NCBI RefSeq assembly: GCF_002836515.1
Contig: NZ_PJBC01000003.1
Coordinates: forward strand, 310,001 to 374,000
Source: Pseudomonas sp. Choline-02u-1
GTDB lineage: Bacteria; Pseudomonadota; Gammaproteobacteria; Pseudomonadales; Pseudomonadaceae
Length of the DNA: 64,000 bases
Direction: 5' to 3'
The notes beneath the pieces were generated by a model, which was given only the letters and a program-made list of their open reading frames with translations, was not told the origin of the DNA and did not search any database. The translations under genes were made by a program, and so were the position numbers. This document shows positions 34,562-45,113 of the stretch, in pieces (position 1 is the stretch's first letter; every line of letters starts with the position of its first letter).

Positions 34562-35080
34562 TCATTTCTGCCGACTTAGCTTGCGCCGCCGCCATTGACG
34601 CGCCACCCACCAGCGCCAATACAGCATCACAAGGAAGTAGGCGAGAATCCCCAGCACCAGGCCGACAACCACCGAACCCAGCAAAAACGGCTGCCAGAGC
34701 GTCGACAATTCACCGCTGATCCATTCCCAGGTCAACTCGTCCGGCAGATGCCGCGCTGGCACATCCATCAGAAACGCCCCGGCCTGGTAGGTGCAGAAAA
34801 ACACCGCCGGCATGGTGATCGGATTGGTCAGCCAGACCAGACTCACCGCGATCGGCATGTTGCCCCGCACCATCACCGCCAACGCCGCCGCGACCAGCAT
34901 CTGTGCCGGAATCGGCAAGAACGCCGCGAACAGGCCAACCGCCATCGCCCGGGCCACCGAGTGGCGATTGAGGTGCCAGAGGTTCGGGTCATGCAGCAAC
35001 GTGCCGAGAAAGCGTAAGGATTTGTGTTCCCTGATGCTCGTCGGGTCGGGCATGTAACGTTTGAATAAGCGCCGGGGCAT
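34562..35080 (-). CDS. DUF2062 membrane protein
   Basis: 172 residues. The DUF2062 core has SVARAMAVGLFAAFLPIPAQ and LVWLTNPITMPAVFF, with three to four membrane helices and a basic C-terminus (WRWWVARQWRRRKLSRQK). The ATG at 35080 is preferred; the frame stays open upstream without a good RBS. Located upstream of and divergent from comEC, as in P. aeruginosa. Function unknown. Confidence 0.82.
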   Translation of the reverse strand: MPRRLFKRYMPDPTSIREHKSLRFLGTLLHDPNLWHLNRHSVARAMAVGLFAAFLPIPAQMLVAAALAVMVRGNMPIAVSLVWLTNPITMPAVFFCTYQAGAFLMDVPARHLPDELTWEWISGELSTLWQPFLLGSVVVGLVLGILAYFLVMLYWRWWVARQWRRRKLSRQK

Positions 35081-35216
35081 AAGGCTTCTCGGTCGGTTAA
35101 GGCGGCAAGTATGTCTGGATTCTATGAGCCGCCCATTCAGACTTTGTGACAATTGTTGACGACGGTCGTGCCGCAGACCCGCTATGCCTAAGGAGGGGAC
35201 TCTCAAGGACGGGCAT

Positions 35217-37451
35217 ATGCGCACAGGGATGATGGCGCTGGCAGTCGGTCTGCTGGCCCCGGTTTTTTTACCGGTCTTGCCGCCGGTCGGTTGGTTGCTG
35301 GTGCTACCGGTGGTGGCGCTGATGCTGCTGCCGTTTCGCAGCTATCCATTGGCGTTTTTGCTGTTTGGCTACACGTGGGCCTGTGTCGGCGCGCAGTGGG
35401 CCTTGAATGATCGTTTGCCGCCGAGCCTGGATGGTGAAACCCGCTGGCTTGAAGGGCGCGTGGTCGGCTTGCCACAGCACGACGCGGGCGTGGTGCGTTT
35501 CGAGTTGGCCGATGCCCACTCACGCCACGAAAAGTTGCCGTCGCTGCTGCGCCTGGCCTGGTATGCCGGGCCTGCGGTCAATAGCGGCGAACGCTGGCGT
35601 CTGGCGGTGAAGTTGAAACGCCCGACTGGTTTACTCAATCCGGACGCCTTCGATTACGAGGCGTGGCTGCTGGCGCAACGGATCGGTGCGACCGGCACGA
35701 TCAAGGACGGTCAGCGTCTGGCTGAGGCGCGCAATGCATGGCGCGACGGGGTTCGTCAGCGCCTGCTGGCCGTGGATGCGCAAGGACGCGAGGGCGCGTT
35801 GGCGGCGCTGGTACTCGGTGATGGCTCTGGGCTCAGGCGCGAGGATTGGCAGGTACTGCAAGACACCGGCACCGTGCATTTGCTGGTGATTTCCGGCCAG
35901 CACATCGGTTTGCTGGCGGCGGTGATGTATATGCTGGTCGCCGGGTTGGCGCGTTTCGGAATCTGGCCGTTGCGCTGGCCATGGCTGCCGTGGGCGTGCG
36001 GTCTGGCCTTCGCGACGGCGCTGGGTTACGGCTTGCTCGCCGGCTTCGATGTGCCGGTGCAGCGCGCCTGCGTGATGGTGGCGCTAGTGCTGTTGTGGCG
36101 CCTGCGTTTTCGCCATCTCGGCGCGTGGTGGCCGTTGCTGCTGGCATTCAATGGCGTGATGCTGCTTGATCCGCTGGCCAGTTTGCGTCCCGGCTTCTGG
36201 CTGTCGTTCGCCGCAGTGGCGGTGTTGATCTTCACCTTCGGCGGGCGGCTGGGCGCTTGGCGTTGGTGGCAGACCTGGACTCGCGCGCAGTGGCTGATCG
36301 CAATCGGCTTGTGTCCGGTATTGCTGGCGCTGAGCTTGCCGATCAGCATCAGTGGGCCTGTAGCCAATCTGCTGGCAGTACCGTGGGTCAGCCTCGTGGT
36401 ACTGCCGCCGGCCCTGCTCGGCACGCTGTTGCTGCCCGTGCCCCATGTTGGTGAAGGGCTGTTGTGGCTGGCCGGTGGTTTGATCGACTGGCTGTTCATC
36501 GCGCTGGCGCTGATTGCCGGGCAATGGCCAGCGTGGGTCCCTGCCGCGATCCCCTTCTGGGCGTTGGCCTTGGGCAGCCTCGGCGCATCATTATTGTTGT
36601 TGCCCCGTAGCGTGCCGCTGCGTCCGTTGGGCTGGCCGCTGATGTTGTTGTTGGTGTTACCGCCGCGAGAGCGAGTAGATGAAGGCCGGGCAGATATCTG
36701 GCAACTGGATGTCGGCCAAGGTCTGGCCATCCTCGTCCGCACTCGACATCACGCATTGCTCTATGACGCCGGCCCGCGCTTCGGCGATTTCGATATCGGC
36801 GAACGCGTGGTGTTGCCAGCGTTACGCAAACTCAATGTGCAAGCGCTCGACCTGATGCTGCTCAGCCATGCCGACGTCGATCACGCTGGCGGCGCACGGG
36901 CGATCATGCATGGAGTGAATGTGCACCGCATCGTCAGCGGCGATCCGCCGAACCTGCCGGCCGAGTTGAACGCCGAAGCTTGCGAAAGTGGCAAACAATG
37001 GCAGTGGGATGGCGTGCAGTTCCAGCTCTGGCAATGGTCGGCGGCCGATGACAGCAACCAGCGCTCCTGTGTCTTGCAAATCGAGGCCAACGGCGAACGC
37101 CTGCTGCTCACTGGCGACATCGACACCCACGCCGAGCGCGTCCTGCTCGACAGCCCACTTGCCGTACCGACGCAGTGGCTGCAATCACCCCACCACGGCA
37201 GTCGCAGCTCATCGTCGATGGCTCTGCTCAAAGCCTTGCAGCCAGAAGCGGTGCTGATCTCCCGCGGCCACGGCAATTCGTTCGGTCACCCGCATCCAAC
37301 GGTATTGGCGCGCTACCGCAAGCAAGGCCTGCGCATTTACGACAGCGCCGAGCAGGGCGCCATCCATCTGCAACTGGGCAGCTTCAAAGCGCCGTGGACG
37401 ATGCGTCACCAGCGGCGTTTCTGGCGTGATCCGCCGACGCCTGGCCGTTGA
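35217..37451 (+). CDS. comEC: DNA internalization channel ComEC/Rec2
   Basis: 744 residues in the usual three-part layout. An N-terminal DUF4131/OB-like domain is followed by a multi-helix Competence domain (about 190-490, including LLVISGQHIGLLAAV), then a metallo-beta-lactamase domain (DVGQGLAILVR, LLSHADVDHAGG, HHGSRSSSS) with metal ligands in place. ComEC passes single-stranded DNA through the inner membrane during transformation. The ATG at 35217 has AAGGACG upstream; an ATG at 35184 is an alternative. The following operon begins about 100 bp later. Confidence 0.93.
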   Translation: MRTGMMALAVGLLAPVFLPVLPPVGWLLVLPVVALMLLPFRSYPLAFLLFGYTWACVGAQWALNDRLPPSLDGETRWLEGRVVGLPQHDAGVVRFELADAHSRHEKLPSLLRLAWYAGPAVNSGERWRLAVKLKRPTGLLNPDAFDYEAWLLAQRIGATGTIKDGQRLAEARNAWRDGVRQRLLAVDAQGREGALAALVLGDGSGLRREDWQVLQDTGTVHLLVISGQHIGLLAAVMYMLVAGLARFGIWPLRWPWLPWACGLAFATALGYGLLAGFDVPVQRACVMVALVLLWRLRFRHLGAWWPLLLAFNGVMLLDPLASLRPGFWLSFAAVAVLIFTFGGRLGAWRWWQTWTRAQWLIAIGLCPVLLALSLPISISGPVANLLAVPWVSLVVLPPALLGTLLLPVPHVGEGLLWLAGGLIDWLFIALALIAGQWPAWVPAAIPFWALALGSLGASLLLLPRSVPLRPLGWPLMLLLVLPPRERVDEGRADIWQLDVGQGLAILVRTRHHALLYDAGPRFGDFDIGERVVLPALRKLNVQALDLMLLSHADVDHAGGARAIMHGVNVHRIVSGDPPNLPAELNAEACESGKQWQWDGVQFQLWQWSAADDSNQRSCVLQIEANGERLLLTGDIDTHAERVLLDSPLAVPTQWLQSPHHGSRSSSSMALLKALQPEAVLISRGHGNSFGHPHPTVLARYRKQGLRIYDSAEQGAIHLQLGSFKAPWTMRHQRRFWRDPPTPGR

Positions 37452-37552
37452 TCGGTGCCAGCATGGTTGCCACCTCACGGTCGTCGGGGTGGCGGGTCTT
37501 AATCGCGGATCGGTATGGTAAAGTGGCGCACTTTTTCGAGGGGACTGTCACT

Positions 37553-38188
37553 GTGTGGGAATTGGTCAAATCCGGCGGCTGGATGATGTTGCCGATCATT
37601 CTGAGTTCCATCGCGGCCATGGCGATTGTCGCCGAGCGCCTGTGGACACTGCGCGCCAGTCGCGTTACCCCCGAGCATTTGCTGGGTCAGGTCTGGGTCT
37701 GGATCAAGGACAAGCAGCTCAACAAGGAAAAACTCAAGGAACTGCGCGCCAACTCGCCGCTGGGGGAAATCCTCGCCGCGGGCCTCGCCAACTCCAAGCA
37801 TGGTCGCGAGATCATGAAGGAGTGCATCGAAGAGGCCGCCGCGCGCGTCATTCATGAACTCGAACGCTATATCAATGCCCTCGGCACCATTGCTGCCATG
37901 GCGCCGTTGCTCGGCCTGCTCGGCACCGTGCTGGGCATGATCGATATTTTCAGTGCCTTTACCGGTTCCGGCATGACCACCAACGCTTCGGTGCTGGCCG
38001 GCGGTATTTCCAAAGCCCTGATCACCACGGCTGCAGGCCTGATGGTCGGCATCCCGGCGGTGTTCTTCCACCGTTTCCTACAGCGTCGTATCGACGAGCT
38101 GGTGGTCGGCATGGAGCAGGAAGCGATCAAACTGGTGGAAGTGGTGCAGGGCGACCGTGATGTCGATCTGGCCGAGGGCAAAGCGTGA
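37553..38188 (+). CDS. exbB: ExbB/TolQ/MotA-type proton channel protein
   Basis: 211 residues with three membrane helices (LPIILSSIAAMAIVAERLW; two near 120-185 around TIAAMAPLLGLLGTVLGMID). With ExbD it converts proton motive force into mechanical work, normally to power TonB or TolA. The GTG start at 37553 has AGGGG 9 bases upstream. It leads a tightly packed operon (exbB to murB), yet no tonB or tolA gene is present, so the energised partner is not obvious. Confidence 0.9.
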   Translation: MWELVKSGGWMMLPIILSSIAAMAIVAERLWTLRASRVTPEHLLGQVWVWIKDKQLNKEKLKELRANSPLGEILAAGLANSKHGREIMKECIEEAAARVIHELERYINALGTIAAMAPLLGLLGTVLGMIDIFSAFTGSGMTTNASVLAGGISKALITTAAGLMVGIPAVFFHRFLQRRIDELVVGMEQEAIKLVEVVQGDRDVDLAEGKA

Positions 38189-38613
38189 AATTCCGTCGCA
38201 AGCCCCGGGAAACCGTGGACATCAACCTCGCGTCGCTGATTGACGTGGTGTTCATCCTGCTGCTGTTTTTCGTGGTCACTACCACCTTCACTCGCGAAAC
38301 CCAGCTGCGCGTGGATCTGCCGGAAGCGGTCAGCGGCTCGCCCGCCGAAGATCAGCAGGTCAAACAACTGGACGTCGCGATCAGTGCCGAAGGCGTGTTT
38401 TCGGTGAACAACAAGATTCTGCCGAAGAATGATCTGCCGACGCTGATGGAAGCCATGCAGAAAGAATCCAACGGCGACACCAACATGCCGTTGTCGATCA
38501 GTGCCGATGGCAAGGCCCAGCATCAATCGGTGATCACCGCCATGGACGCGGCCGGCAAGCTTGGTTTCAGCCATCTGCGCATGACCACGGTCGAGGCGGC
38601 GCCGAAATCCTGA
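38185..38613 (+). CDS. exbD: ExbD/TolR-type proton channel protein
   Basis: 142 residues: basic N-terminus, one TM helix carrying the essential aspartate ([19 protein letters not shown]), and a periplasmic domain. The GTG start overlaps the exbB stop by 4 bp. Confidence 0.92.
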   Translation: MKFRRKPRETVDINLASLIDVVFILLLFFVVTTTFTRETQLRVDLPEAVSGSPAEDQQVKQLDVAISAEGVFSVNNKILPKNDLPTLMEAMQKESNGDTNMPLSISADGKAQHQSVITAMDAAGKLGFSHLRMTTVEAAPKS

Positions 38614-39623
38614 TGAGCCTGTCCGATCGCCTGCTCAACGCGTGGTATCAGGGGCACCCGGCCCTGACGCTGCTGCGGCCACTGGAAATGCTGTATCGCC
38701 GCGTGGTGATCAACAAGCGTCAGCGCTTTCTCGACGGCGAGGGTGAGATCTATCAGTCGCCCGTGCCGCTGATCGTGGTCGGCAATATTACGGTCGGTGG
38801 CACCGGCAAGACGCCGATGATTCTTTGGCTGATCGAGCATTGCCGACGCCGTGGACTGCGCGTCGGCGTGGTCAGTCGCGGTTACGGCGCCAAGCCGGCG
38901 CATCTGCCCTGGCGCGTCGAAGCCGAGCACAGCGCCGAGACTGCTGGTGACGAGCCGTTGCTGATCGTCCAGCGCACCGGTGTGCCGCTGATGATCGACC
39001 CTGATCGCAGCGCCGCCGTCAAAGCCTTGATCGCCAGTGAGCCGCTGGATCTGATTCTGTCTGACGATGGCATGCAGCACTATCGCCTCGCGCGAGACTT
39101 GGAGCTGGTGCTGATCGATGCGGCTCGGGGGCTGGGCAATCAGCGTTGTCTGCCGGCCGGGCCGTTGCGTGAGCCGGTCGAGCGCCTGCAGAGTGTTGAC
39201 GGCGTGCTGTTTAACGGTGCCTTGGCTGATCGCGACGACGGTTTCGCCTTTCGCCTGCAACCCACGGCGCTGGTCAACCTGCGCAGCGGCGAGCATCAGC
39301 CGCTCGATCATTTTCCGCCCGGGCAAGCGCTGCATGCGGTGGCCGGCATCGGTAATCCGCAACGTTTCTTCAATACCCTCGAAGCGCTAGACTGGCGACC
39401 AGTCCCGCATGCATTTGCCGACCACGCCGAATACAGCGTACAGGCGTTGAATTTCACCCCGTCATTGCCGTTGGTAATGACCGAAAAGGATGCGGTGAAG
39501 TGCCGTGCCTTCGCTGCTGCCGACTGGTGGTATCTGGCGGTCGATGCCGTGCCGTCTCCGGCCTTTGTGGCCTGGTTCGACACGCAGCTGATGCGCCTGT
39601 TGCCGGATCGTCTGTTGCCTTAA
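38613..39623 (+). CDS. lpxK: Tetraacyldisaccharide 4'-kinase
   Basis: LpxK phosphorylates the 4' position of the lipid A disaccharide at the inner membrane. 336 residues with the P-loop [29 protein letters not shown] and an N-terminal amphipathic membrane-binding part. The ATG shares one base with the exbD stop (TGATG). Confidence 0.96.
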   Translation: MSLSDRLLNAWYQGHPALTLLRPLEMLYRRVVINKRQRFLDGEGEIYQSPVPLIVVGNITVGGTGKTPMILWLIEHCRRRGLRVGVVSRGYGAKPAHLPWRVEAEHSAETAGDEPLLIVQRTGVPLMIDPDRSAAVKALIASEPLDLILSDDGMQHYRLARDLELVLIDAARGLGNQRCLPAGPLREPVERLQSVDGVLFNGALADRDDGFAFRLQPTALVNLRSGEHQPLDHFPPGQALHAVAGIGNPQRFFNTLEALDWRPVPHAFADHAEYSVQALNFTPSLPLVMTEKDAVKCRAFAAADWWYLAVDAVPSPAFVAWFDTQLMRLLPDRLLP

Positions 39624-39648
39624 TTGTTTTTTCTTTCTGGGAATGTTC

Positions 39649-39834
39649 ATGGATACCAAACTGCTCGACATCCTCGCCTGCCCCGTATGCAAAGGCCCGC
39701 TCAAGCTTAGCGCCGACAAGACCGAACTGATCAGCAAGGGCGCCGGCCTGGCTTACCCCATCCGCGACGGCATCCCGGTGATGCTGGAAAGCGAAGCGCG
39801 CACCCTGACCACCGACGAGCGTCTGGATAAATGA
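39649..39834 (+). CDS. Trm112/YcaR-like small protein
   Basis: 61 residues of the Trm112-like family: [18 protein letters not shown] and [16 protein letters not shown]. Only one CxxC pair is present. The ATG at 39649 is chosen because GGGAA is properly spaced; an ATG 6 bases earlier is too close to it. This gene commonly sits between lpxK and kdsB. Its bacterial role is unclear. Confidence 0.88.
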   Translation: MDTKLLDILACPVCKGPLKLSADKTELISKGAGLAYPIRDGIPVMLESEARTLTTDERLDK

Positions 39835-40595
39835 CCGCAGCCTTCACTGTTGTCATCCCGTCGCGTTTCGCCTCGACCCGTTTGCCGGGCAAGCCGTTGC
39901 TGGATATTGCCGGCAAGCCGATGATCCAGCATGTCTGGGAACAGGCGAGCAAAAGCAGCGCGACCCGCGTCGTCGTTGCCACTGATGACGCGCGCATTTT
40001 CGAAGCGTGCAAAAGCTTTGGCGCCGAAGTGGTGCTGACCCGTGAAGATCACAACTCCGGCACCGATCGTCTGGCCGAAGTGGCAGCGGAACTGGGCCTT
40101 GAACCTGATGCGATCGTGGTCAATGTCCAGGGCGATGAGCCGCTGATTCCGCCGAGCGTGATCGATCAGGTCGCCGCCAATCTCGCCGCCCACACCGAGG
40201 CGCGCATGGCCACGCTGGCCGAGCCGATCGAGGATGTGGAAACGCTGTTCAACCCTAACGTGGTCAAGGTCGCCAGTGACATCAACGGCCTCGCGCTGAC
40301 TTTCAGTCGCGCCACCTTGCCGTGGGCTCGCGATGCGTTTGCCAAAAGCCGCGAGCAACTGCCGGAAGGCGTGCCCTATCGCCGTCACATCGGCATTTAC
40401 GCCTACCGCGCCGGGTTCCTCCACGACTTTGTGAGCTGGGGCCCATGCTGGCTGGAAAACACCGAATCCCTTGAGCAACTGCGTGCCTTGTGGCACGGCG
40501 TGCGCATTCATGTCGCCGATGCACTGATCGCGCCGCCGACCGGCGTCGACACTGCAGAAGACCTGGAGCGGGTTCGTCGCCTGCTGGGGGCCTGA
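39831..40595 (+). CDS. kdsB: 3-deoxy-manno-octulosonate cytidylyltransferase
   Basis: KdsB makes CMP-Kdo for the lipopolysaccharide inner core. 254 residues with the nucleotidyltransferase start [39 protein letters not shown] and [11 protein letters not shown]. It overlaps the preceding stop by 4 bp. Confidence 0.97.
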   Translation: MTAAFTVVIPSRFASTRLPGKPLLDIAGKPMIQHVWEQASKSSATRVVVATDDARIFEACKSFGAEVVLTREDHNSGTDRLAEVAAELGLEPDAIVVNVQGDEPLIPPSVIDQVAANLAAHTEARMATLAEPIEDVETLFNPNVVKVASDINGLALTFSRATLPWARDAFAKSREQLPEGVPYRRHIGIYAYRAGFLHDFVSWGPCWLENTESLEQLRALWHGVRIHVADALIAPPTGVDTAEDLERVRRLLGA

Positions 40596-41059
40596 TGCGC
40601 GTTCTGTTTGTGTGCCTGGGCAACATCTGCCGCTCGCCCACCGCCGAAGGTGTGTTACGCCACAAGTTGCGTGACGCGGGATTGGCGGATGTAGTGGAGG
40701 TGGCCTCCGCCGGCACCGGTGACTGGCACGTCGGCAACCCGCCCGACAAGCGTAGCCAGGCTGCGGCGAAACTGCGCGGTTATGACCTGTCGACGCAGCG
40801 CGCGCAGCAGGTCAGTCGGGCCGATTTCGCCAGCTATGACCTGATCCTCGCCATGGACAACAGCAACCTGCGCAACCTCAAGGCCCTGCAACCGTCTACT
40901 GGCAGGGCCGAGCTGGACCTGTTCCTGCGTCGTTATGCCGGGCTGGTCGATGAAGTGCCGGACCCGTATTACGACGGTGATCAGGGTTTCGAACAGGTGC
41001 TTGATCTGATCGAAGTGGCCTGCGACCAGTTGGTGATCGAAGTGAAGGGGCGGTTATGA
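40595..41059 (+). CDS. Low-molecular-weight protein-tyrosine phosphatase
   Basis: 154 residues. The P-loop CLGNICRS (Cys7, Arg13) at the N-terminus and DPYYD with the general-acid aspartate at the C-terminus define the family. Relatives such as Wzb act on bacterial tyrosine kinases, but no kinase or capsule gene is nearby. The ATG overlaps the kdsB stop. Confidence 0.92.
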   Translation: MRVLFVCLGNICRSPTAEGVLRHKLRDAGLADVVEVASAGTGDWHVGNPPDKRSQAAAKLRGYDLSTQRAQQVSRADFASYDLILAMDNSNLRNLKALQPSTGRAELDLFLRRYAGLVDEVPDPYYDGDQGFEQVLDLIEVACDQLVIEVKGRL

Positions 41060-42075
41060 GTCTGCAGGTCCAACCGCAGGCATCACTAAAGGCCTTCAAC
41101 ACGTTCGGCGTCGATGTGCGCGCGCAACTGTTCACTGAAGCCCACAGCGATGACGATGTCCGCGAAGCGCTGGCCTATGCCGCGTCCCATAACGTGCCGT
41201 TGCTGGTGATCGGCGGCGGCAGCAACTTGCTGCTGACGGCGGATATTCCGGCGCTGGTGTTGCGCATGGCCACCCGTGGCATTCGCCTGCTCAGCGATGA
41301 TGGCAGTCAAGTGGTTGTCGAGGCAGAAGCGGGCGAGCCCTGGCACCCGTTCGTCCAGCACACGCTGGCCCTGGGTTTGGCCGGGCTGGAAAACCTCAGC
41401 CTGATCCCTGGCACTGTTGGCGCCGCGCCGATGCAGAACATCGGTGCCTATGGCGTCGAGATCAAGGACGTGTTTGCCGGCCTGACCGCGCTGGATCGCG
41501 AGAGCGGCGAGCTACGGGATTTCAGCCTGGAAGAATGCAATTTCGGCTACCGCGACAGCTTGTTCAAGCAGCAGCCGGGACGTTGGCTGATTCTGCGGGT
41601 GCGTTTCAGACTGGATCGCGCGGCGCACCTGCATCTGGAATACGGCCCGGTGCGTCAGCGCTTGAGCGAGCAGGGGGTCGAGCAGCCGACGCCCACCGAC
41701 GTCAGCCGCGCCATCTGCAGCATCCGCAGTGAAAAACTGCCGGACCCGGCGGTGCTCGGCAACGCCGGCAGCTTCTTCAAGAATCCGCTGGTGTCTGCCG
41801 CTGTGGTCGCGCGGATCAAAGCGCAGCACCCGGATCTGGTGGCTTACCTGCAAGCGGACGGGCAGATGAAACTGGCCGCTGGCTGGCTGATCGAACGCGC
41901 CGGCTGGAAGGGTTTCCGCGACGGCGATGCCGGCGTGCACAAGTTGCAGGCGCTGGTGCTGGTCAACTACGGCACGGCCACCGGCCTGGAACTGCTCGAC
42001 CTGGCGCAACGTATCCAGAAAGACATCGCCGAGCGCTTCCAGGTCGAACTGGAAATGGAGCCTAATCGGTATTGA
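41056..42075 (+). CDS. murB: UDP-N-acetylenolpyruvoylglucosamine reductase
   Basis: MurB reduces UDP-GlcNAc-enolpyruvate to UDP-MurNAc with NADPH and FAD. 339 residues, type I: NTFGVD at the start, FAD-binding LVIGGGSNLLLT, LIPGTVGAAPMQNIGAYG, catalytic serine in LGNAGSFFKNP and the C-terminal glutamate-containing region. It ends the operon and is followed by a strong terminator. Confidence 0.97.
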   Translation: MSLQVQPQASLKAFNTFGVDVRAQLFTEAHSDDDVREALAYAASHNVPLLVIGGGSNLLLTADIPALVLRMATRGIRLLSDDGSQVVVEAEAGEPWHPFVQHTLALGLAGLENLSLIPGTVGAAPMQNIGAYGVEIKDVFAGLTALDRESGELRDFSLEECNFGYRDSLFKQQPGRWLILRVRFRLDRAAHLHLEYGPVRQRLSEQGVEQPTPTDVSRAICSIRSEKLPDPAVLGNAGSFFKNPLVSAAVVARIKAQHPDLVAYLQADGQMKLAAGWLIERAGWKGFRDGDAGVHKLQALVLVNYGTATGLELLDLAQRIQKDIAERFQVELEMEPNRY

Positions 42076-42098
42076 GGCTACGCTTGCCTGAGGCCATC

Positions 42099-42136
42099 AA
42101 AAGCCCTGCACTGATGAAAAAGTGCAGGGCTTTTTT
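42099..42136 (+). terminator. Rho-independent terminator after murB
   Basis: Perfect 14-bp stem AAAAGCCCTGCACT / AGTGCAGGGCTTTT with loop GATGAAAA and a T-run. Confidence 0.92.
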
Positions 42137-42324
42137 GTTAATGCTGGGTTAACTTAGCGAGCTAACGATACCATCCATTTGCTCCACCCAAAGGCCCGCT
42201 GCAGACGTCTCCGTCGGCGCAAGAGAGCCTGATTAGCCTGAGTCGATCTGCGCGAACCCACCGCTGATTTTCCGGCGGCAGATTGCTCGACCCCATAACC
42301 ACTAAAAAATATGCGGGCGTGCCC

Positions 42325-42795
42325 ATGATTACCCTGAAACTCAACGGTCAAGACCACTCCCTCGATGTCACCGAAGACATGCCGCTGTTGTGGGCGATTC
42401 GTGACGTCGCCGGTTACAACGGCACCAAATTCGGTTGCGGCATGGGCCTGTGCGGCGCCTGCACCATCCATATCGACGGTCTGCCGGCACGCAGTTGCAT
42501 CACGCCGGTCGGCTCGGTGATCGGCCAGAACGTCACCACCATCGATAACCTTCACGCCGACCCGGTGGGCAAGGTCGTGCAGCAAGCGTGGCTCGACACC
42601 GCAGTCGCTCAATGCGGTTATTGCCAAGGCGGGCAGATCATGTCGGCAACGGCATTGCTGAAAACCAACCCGAACCCAAGCGATGAGCAGATCGAAGAAG
42701 CCATGGTTGGCAACATCTGCCGCTGTGGCACGTATAACCGGATCAAAACCGCAATCCGCCAGGCCTCCACTCACCTGAAGGAGGTGAAGGCATGA
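42325..42795 (+). CDS. Molybdenum hydroxylase small subunit, two [2Fe-2S] clusters (IorA-like)
   Basis: 156 residues. The N-terminal plant-type [2Fe-2S] cysteines Cys38, Cys43, Cys46 and Cys58 are followed by the second cluster Cys97, Cys100 (CGYC), Cys132 and Cys134 (CRC). This is the electron-transfer subunit of xanthine-oxidase-family enzymes such as isoquinoline 1-oxidoreductase or aldehyde oxidoreductase. The ATG at 42325 gives the family N-terminus; the RBS is weak. It overlaps the large subunit by 4 bp. Confidence 0.92.
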   Translation: MITLKLNGQDHSLDVTEDMPLLWAIRDVAGYNGTKFGCGMGLCGACTIHIDGLPARSCITPVGSVIGQNVTTIDNLHADPVGKVVQQAWLDTAVAQCGYCQGGQIMSATALLKTNPNPSDEQIEEAMVGNICRCGTYNRIKTAIRQASTHLKEVKA

Positions 42796-45113
42796 GCCAC
42801 GTCCCGAATGATTTCGCCCTGAGCAATCTCAGCCGCCGTGGCTTTCTCAAAGGCGTCGGCGCCACCAGTGCGCTGGTCCTCGCGGCGAGCTGGGGCTGGC
42901 AGGATGCGCTGGCCGATGACGCGCCGAAGAAGTTCGGCGCGGATGGCATGCCCAATGGATGGATTGACGACCCCAAGGTTTACGTGAGCATTGCTGCCGA
43001 TGGCAGCGTCACCGTGGTGTGCAATCGCTCGGAAATGGGCCAGGGCGTGCGCACCAGCCTGAGCATGGTGGTTGCCGACGAACTCGAGGCCGACTGGGCG
43101 CTGGTTAAAGTCCAGCAGGCGCCGGGTGATGAAGTGCGCTTCGGCAACCAGGATACCGACGGCTCGCGCAGCATGCGTCACTGGTACGAGCCGATGCGTC
43201 GTTGCGGTGCGGCGGCGCGAACCATGCTTGAGCAAGCTGCCGCCGCCCAGTGGAAAGTGCCGGTCGGCGAATGCCATGCGCAACTGCACAAGGTCATTCA
43301 CAAACCCTCCGGCCGCGAACTGGGCTACGGCGAACTCGCCGCTGCGGCCAGTGCGCTGGCGGTGCCGGCGCGTGACAGCCTGCGTCTCAAGCAGCCGTCG
43401 GAATTTCGCTACATCGGCAAGGAAGGCACCAGGGCCATCGACGGTGCCGATATCGTCAATGGCCGCGCAGTGTACGGCGCCGACGTGCATTTTGACGGCA
43501 TGCTCTACGCCACCATCGCCCGCCCGGCGGTGTATGGCGGCAAGGTCAAAAGCCTCGATGACAGTGCCGCGCTGAAAGTCCCTGGCGTGTTAAAAGTCAT
43601 GCAGATCGAAGGCCGACCGTTGCCCTCGGAATTTCAGCCGCTGGGTGGCGTCGCAGTCGTGGCGAGCAATACGTGGGCGGCGATCAAAGGTCGCGAGGCA
43701 CTGAAGATCGAGTGGGACGATGGCCCGAATGCCAGTTATGACTCGATTGCCTATCGCAAGGAGCTTGAAGCCGCGTCGCTGACAACCGGCAAAGTGGTGC
43801 GCAATACCGGTGACATCGACAAGGCCTTGAGCGGCGCTGCCAGTACCCTTCAAGCTTCGTATTACCTGCCGCACTTGGCCCAGGCGCCGATGGAACCGAT
43901 GGTTGCCATTGCCCGGTACAAGGACGGCGTGTGCGAAGCCTGGGCGCCGAGTCAGGCACCGCAGGTCACCCGTGAGCGCATCGCCGAGCGCCTGGGCGTA
44001 CCGTTCGAAAAGGTCACCTTCAACGTAACGCTGCTGGGCGGTGGCTTCGGGCGCAAGTCCAAACCGGACTTCGTCGTCGAAGCGGCGATTCTCGCCAAGG
44101 AGTTTCCGGGTAAGTCTGTGCGTGTGCAGTGGACGCGCGAAGACGACATCCACAATTCGTATTTCCACACCGTCTCGGCGGAATATCTGAAGGCCGGCAT
44201 CGACAAGAATGGCATGCCGTCCGGGTGGCTGCATCGCACCGTGGCACCGAGCATCACCGCGCTGTTTGCGCCGGACATGAACCATGAAGCGGCGTTCGAG
44301 CTGGGCATGGGCTTTACCAACATGGCTTACGCGATTCCCAACGTGCGCCTGGAAAACCCCGAAGCCAAGGTGCACACGCGGGTCGGCTGGTATCGCTCGG
44401 TGTCGAACATTCCCCACGGTTTCGCCATTCAGAGCTTCGTCGATGAACTGGCGCACAAGGCCGGTGAAGATCCGCTCAAGTACCAGATCAAATTGCTCGG
44501 CCCGGATCGGCAGATCGATCCACGCACCTTGAGCGAGGAGTGGAATTACGGCGAATCGCCCGAGCGTTATCCGATCGACACCGGACGCATGCGCACGGTG
44601 CTGGAAACTGCCGCCAAGGCTGCCGGTTGGGGGCGCAAACTGCCCAAGGGCCGCGGCCTCGGTCTGGCGGTGCATTACAGCTTCGTCACCTATGTGGCGG
44701 CAGCGATCGAAGTCGAGGTCAAGGACGACGGTTCCCTGATCGTGCACAAGGCCGACATCGCGGTGGACTGCGGGCCGCAGATCAACCCTGAGCGCATCCG
44801 TTCGCAGTTCGAAGGCGCGTGCGTCATGGGCTTGGGCAACGCCGTGCTTGGCGAAATCAGCTTCAAGGACGGCAAGGTCCAGCAGGATAACTTCCATATG
44901 TACGAGGTCGCGCGCATGTCGCTGGCGCCCAAGGAGGTTGCGGTGCACTTGGTCACGCCGCCGGGTGACGTGCCGTTGGGTGGCGTGGGCGAGCCTGGTG
45001 TGCCGCCGATTGCGCCGGCGCTGTGCAATGCGATCTTCGCCGCGACCGGCAAACGCATTCGCAATCTGCCGGTGCGTTATCAGCTGCAAGGCTGGCAGAA
45101 GGCGGAGGCGTGA
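42792..45113 (+). CDS. Molybdopterin-binding large subunit, Tat-exported (IorB-like)
   Basis: 773 residues. A twin-arginine signal ([10 protein letters not shown], then a hydrophobic stretch ending ALADD) implies export of the folded complex to the periplasm, probably carrying the signal-less small subunit with it. Molybdopterin motifs include [12 protein letters not shown] and [14 protein letters not shown] near the end, the latter with the likely catalytic glutamate. No FAD subunit is encoded, so electrons should pass to a cytochrome or quinone acceptor. The substrate could be an N-heterocycle or an aldehyde and cannot be told from sequence. Confidence 0.9.
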   Translation: MSHVPNDFALSNLSRRGFLKGVGATSALVLAASWGWQDALADDAPKKFGADGMPNGWIDDPKVYVSIAADGSVTVVCNRSEMGQGVRTSLSMVVADELEADWALVKVQQAPGDEVRFGNQDTDGSRSMRHWYEPMRRCGAAARTMLEQAAAAQWKVPVGECHAQLHKVIHKPSGRELGYGELAAAASALAVPARDSLRLKQPSEFRYIGKEGTRAIDGADIVNGRAVYGADVHFDGMLYATIARPAVYGGKVKSLDDSAALKVPGVLKVMQIEGRPLPSEFQPLGGVAVVASNTWAAIKGREALKIEWDDGPNASYDSIAYRKELEAASLTTGKVVRNTGDIDKALSGAASTLQASYYLPHLAQAPMEPMVAIARYKDGVCEAWAPSQAPQVTRERIAERLGVPFEKVTFNVTLLGGGFGRKSKPDFVVEAAILAKEFPGKSVRVQWTREDDIHNSYFHTVSAEYLKAGIDKNGMPSGWLHRTVAPSITALFAPDMNHEAAFELGMGFTNMAYAIPNVRLENPEAKVHTRVGWYRSVSNIPHGFAIQSFVDELAHKAGEDPLKYQIKLLGPDRQIDPRTLSEEWNYGESPERYPIDTGRMRTVLETAAKAAGWGRKLPKGRGLGLAVHYSFVTYVAAAIEVEVKDDGSLIVHKADIAVDCGPQINPERIRSQFEGACVMGLGNAVLGEISFKDGKVQQDNFHMYEVARMSLAPKEVAVHLVTPPGDVPLGGVGEPGVPPIAPALCNAIFAATGKRIRNLPVRYQLQGWQKAEA

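Noticed and set aside
37448..37552. N-terminal extension of ExbB from an ATG at 37448
   Set aside because: Adds 35 residues with no family match and overlaps comEC; the GTG at 37553 has the RBS.
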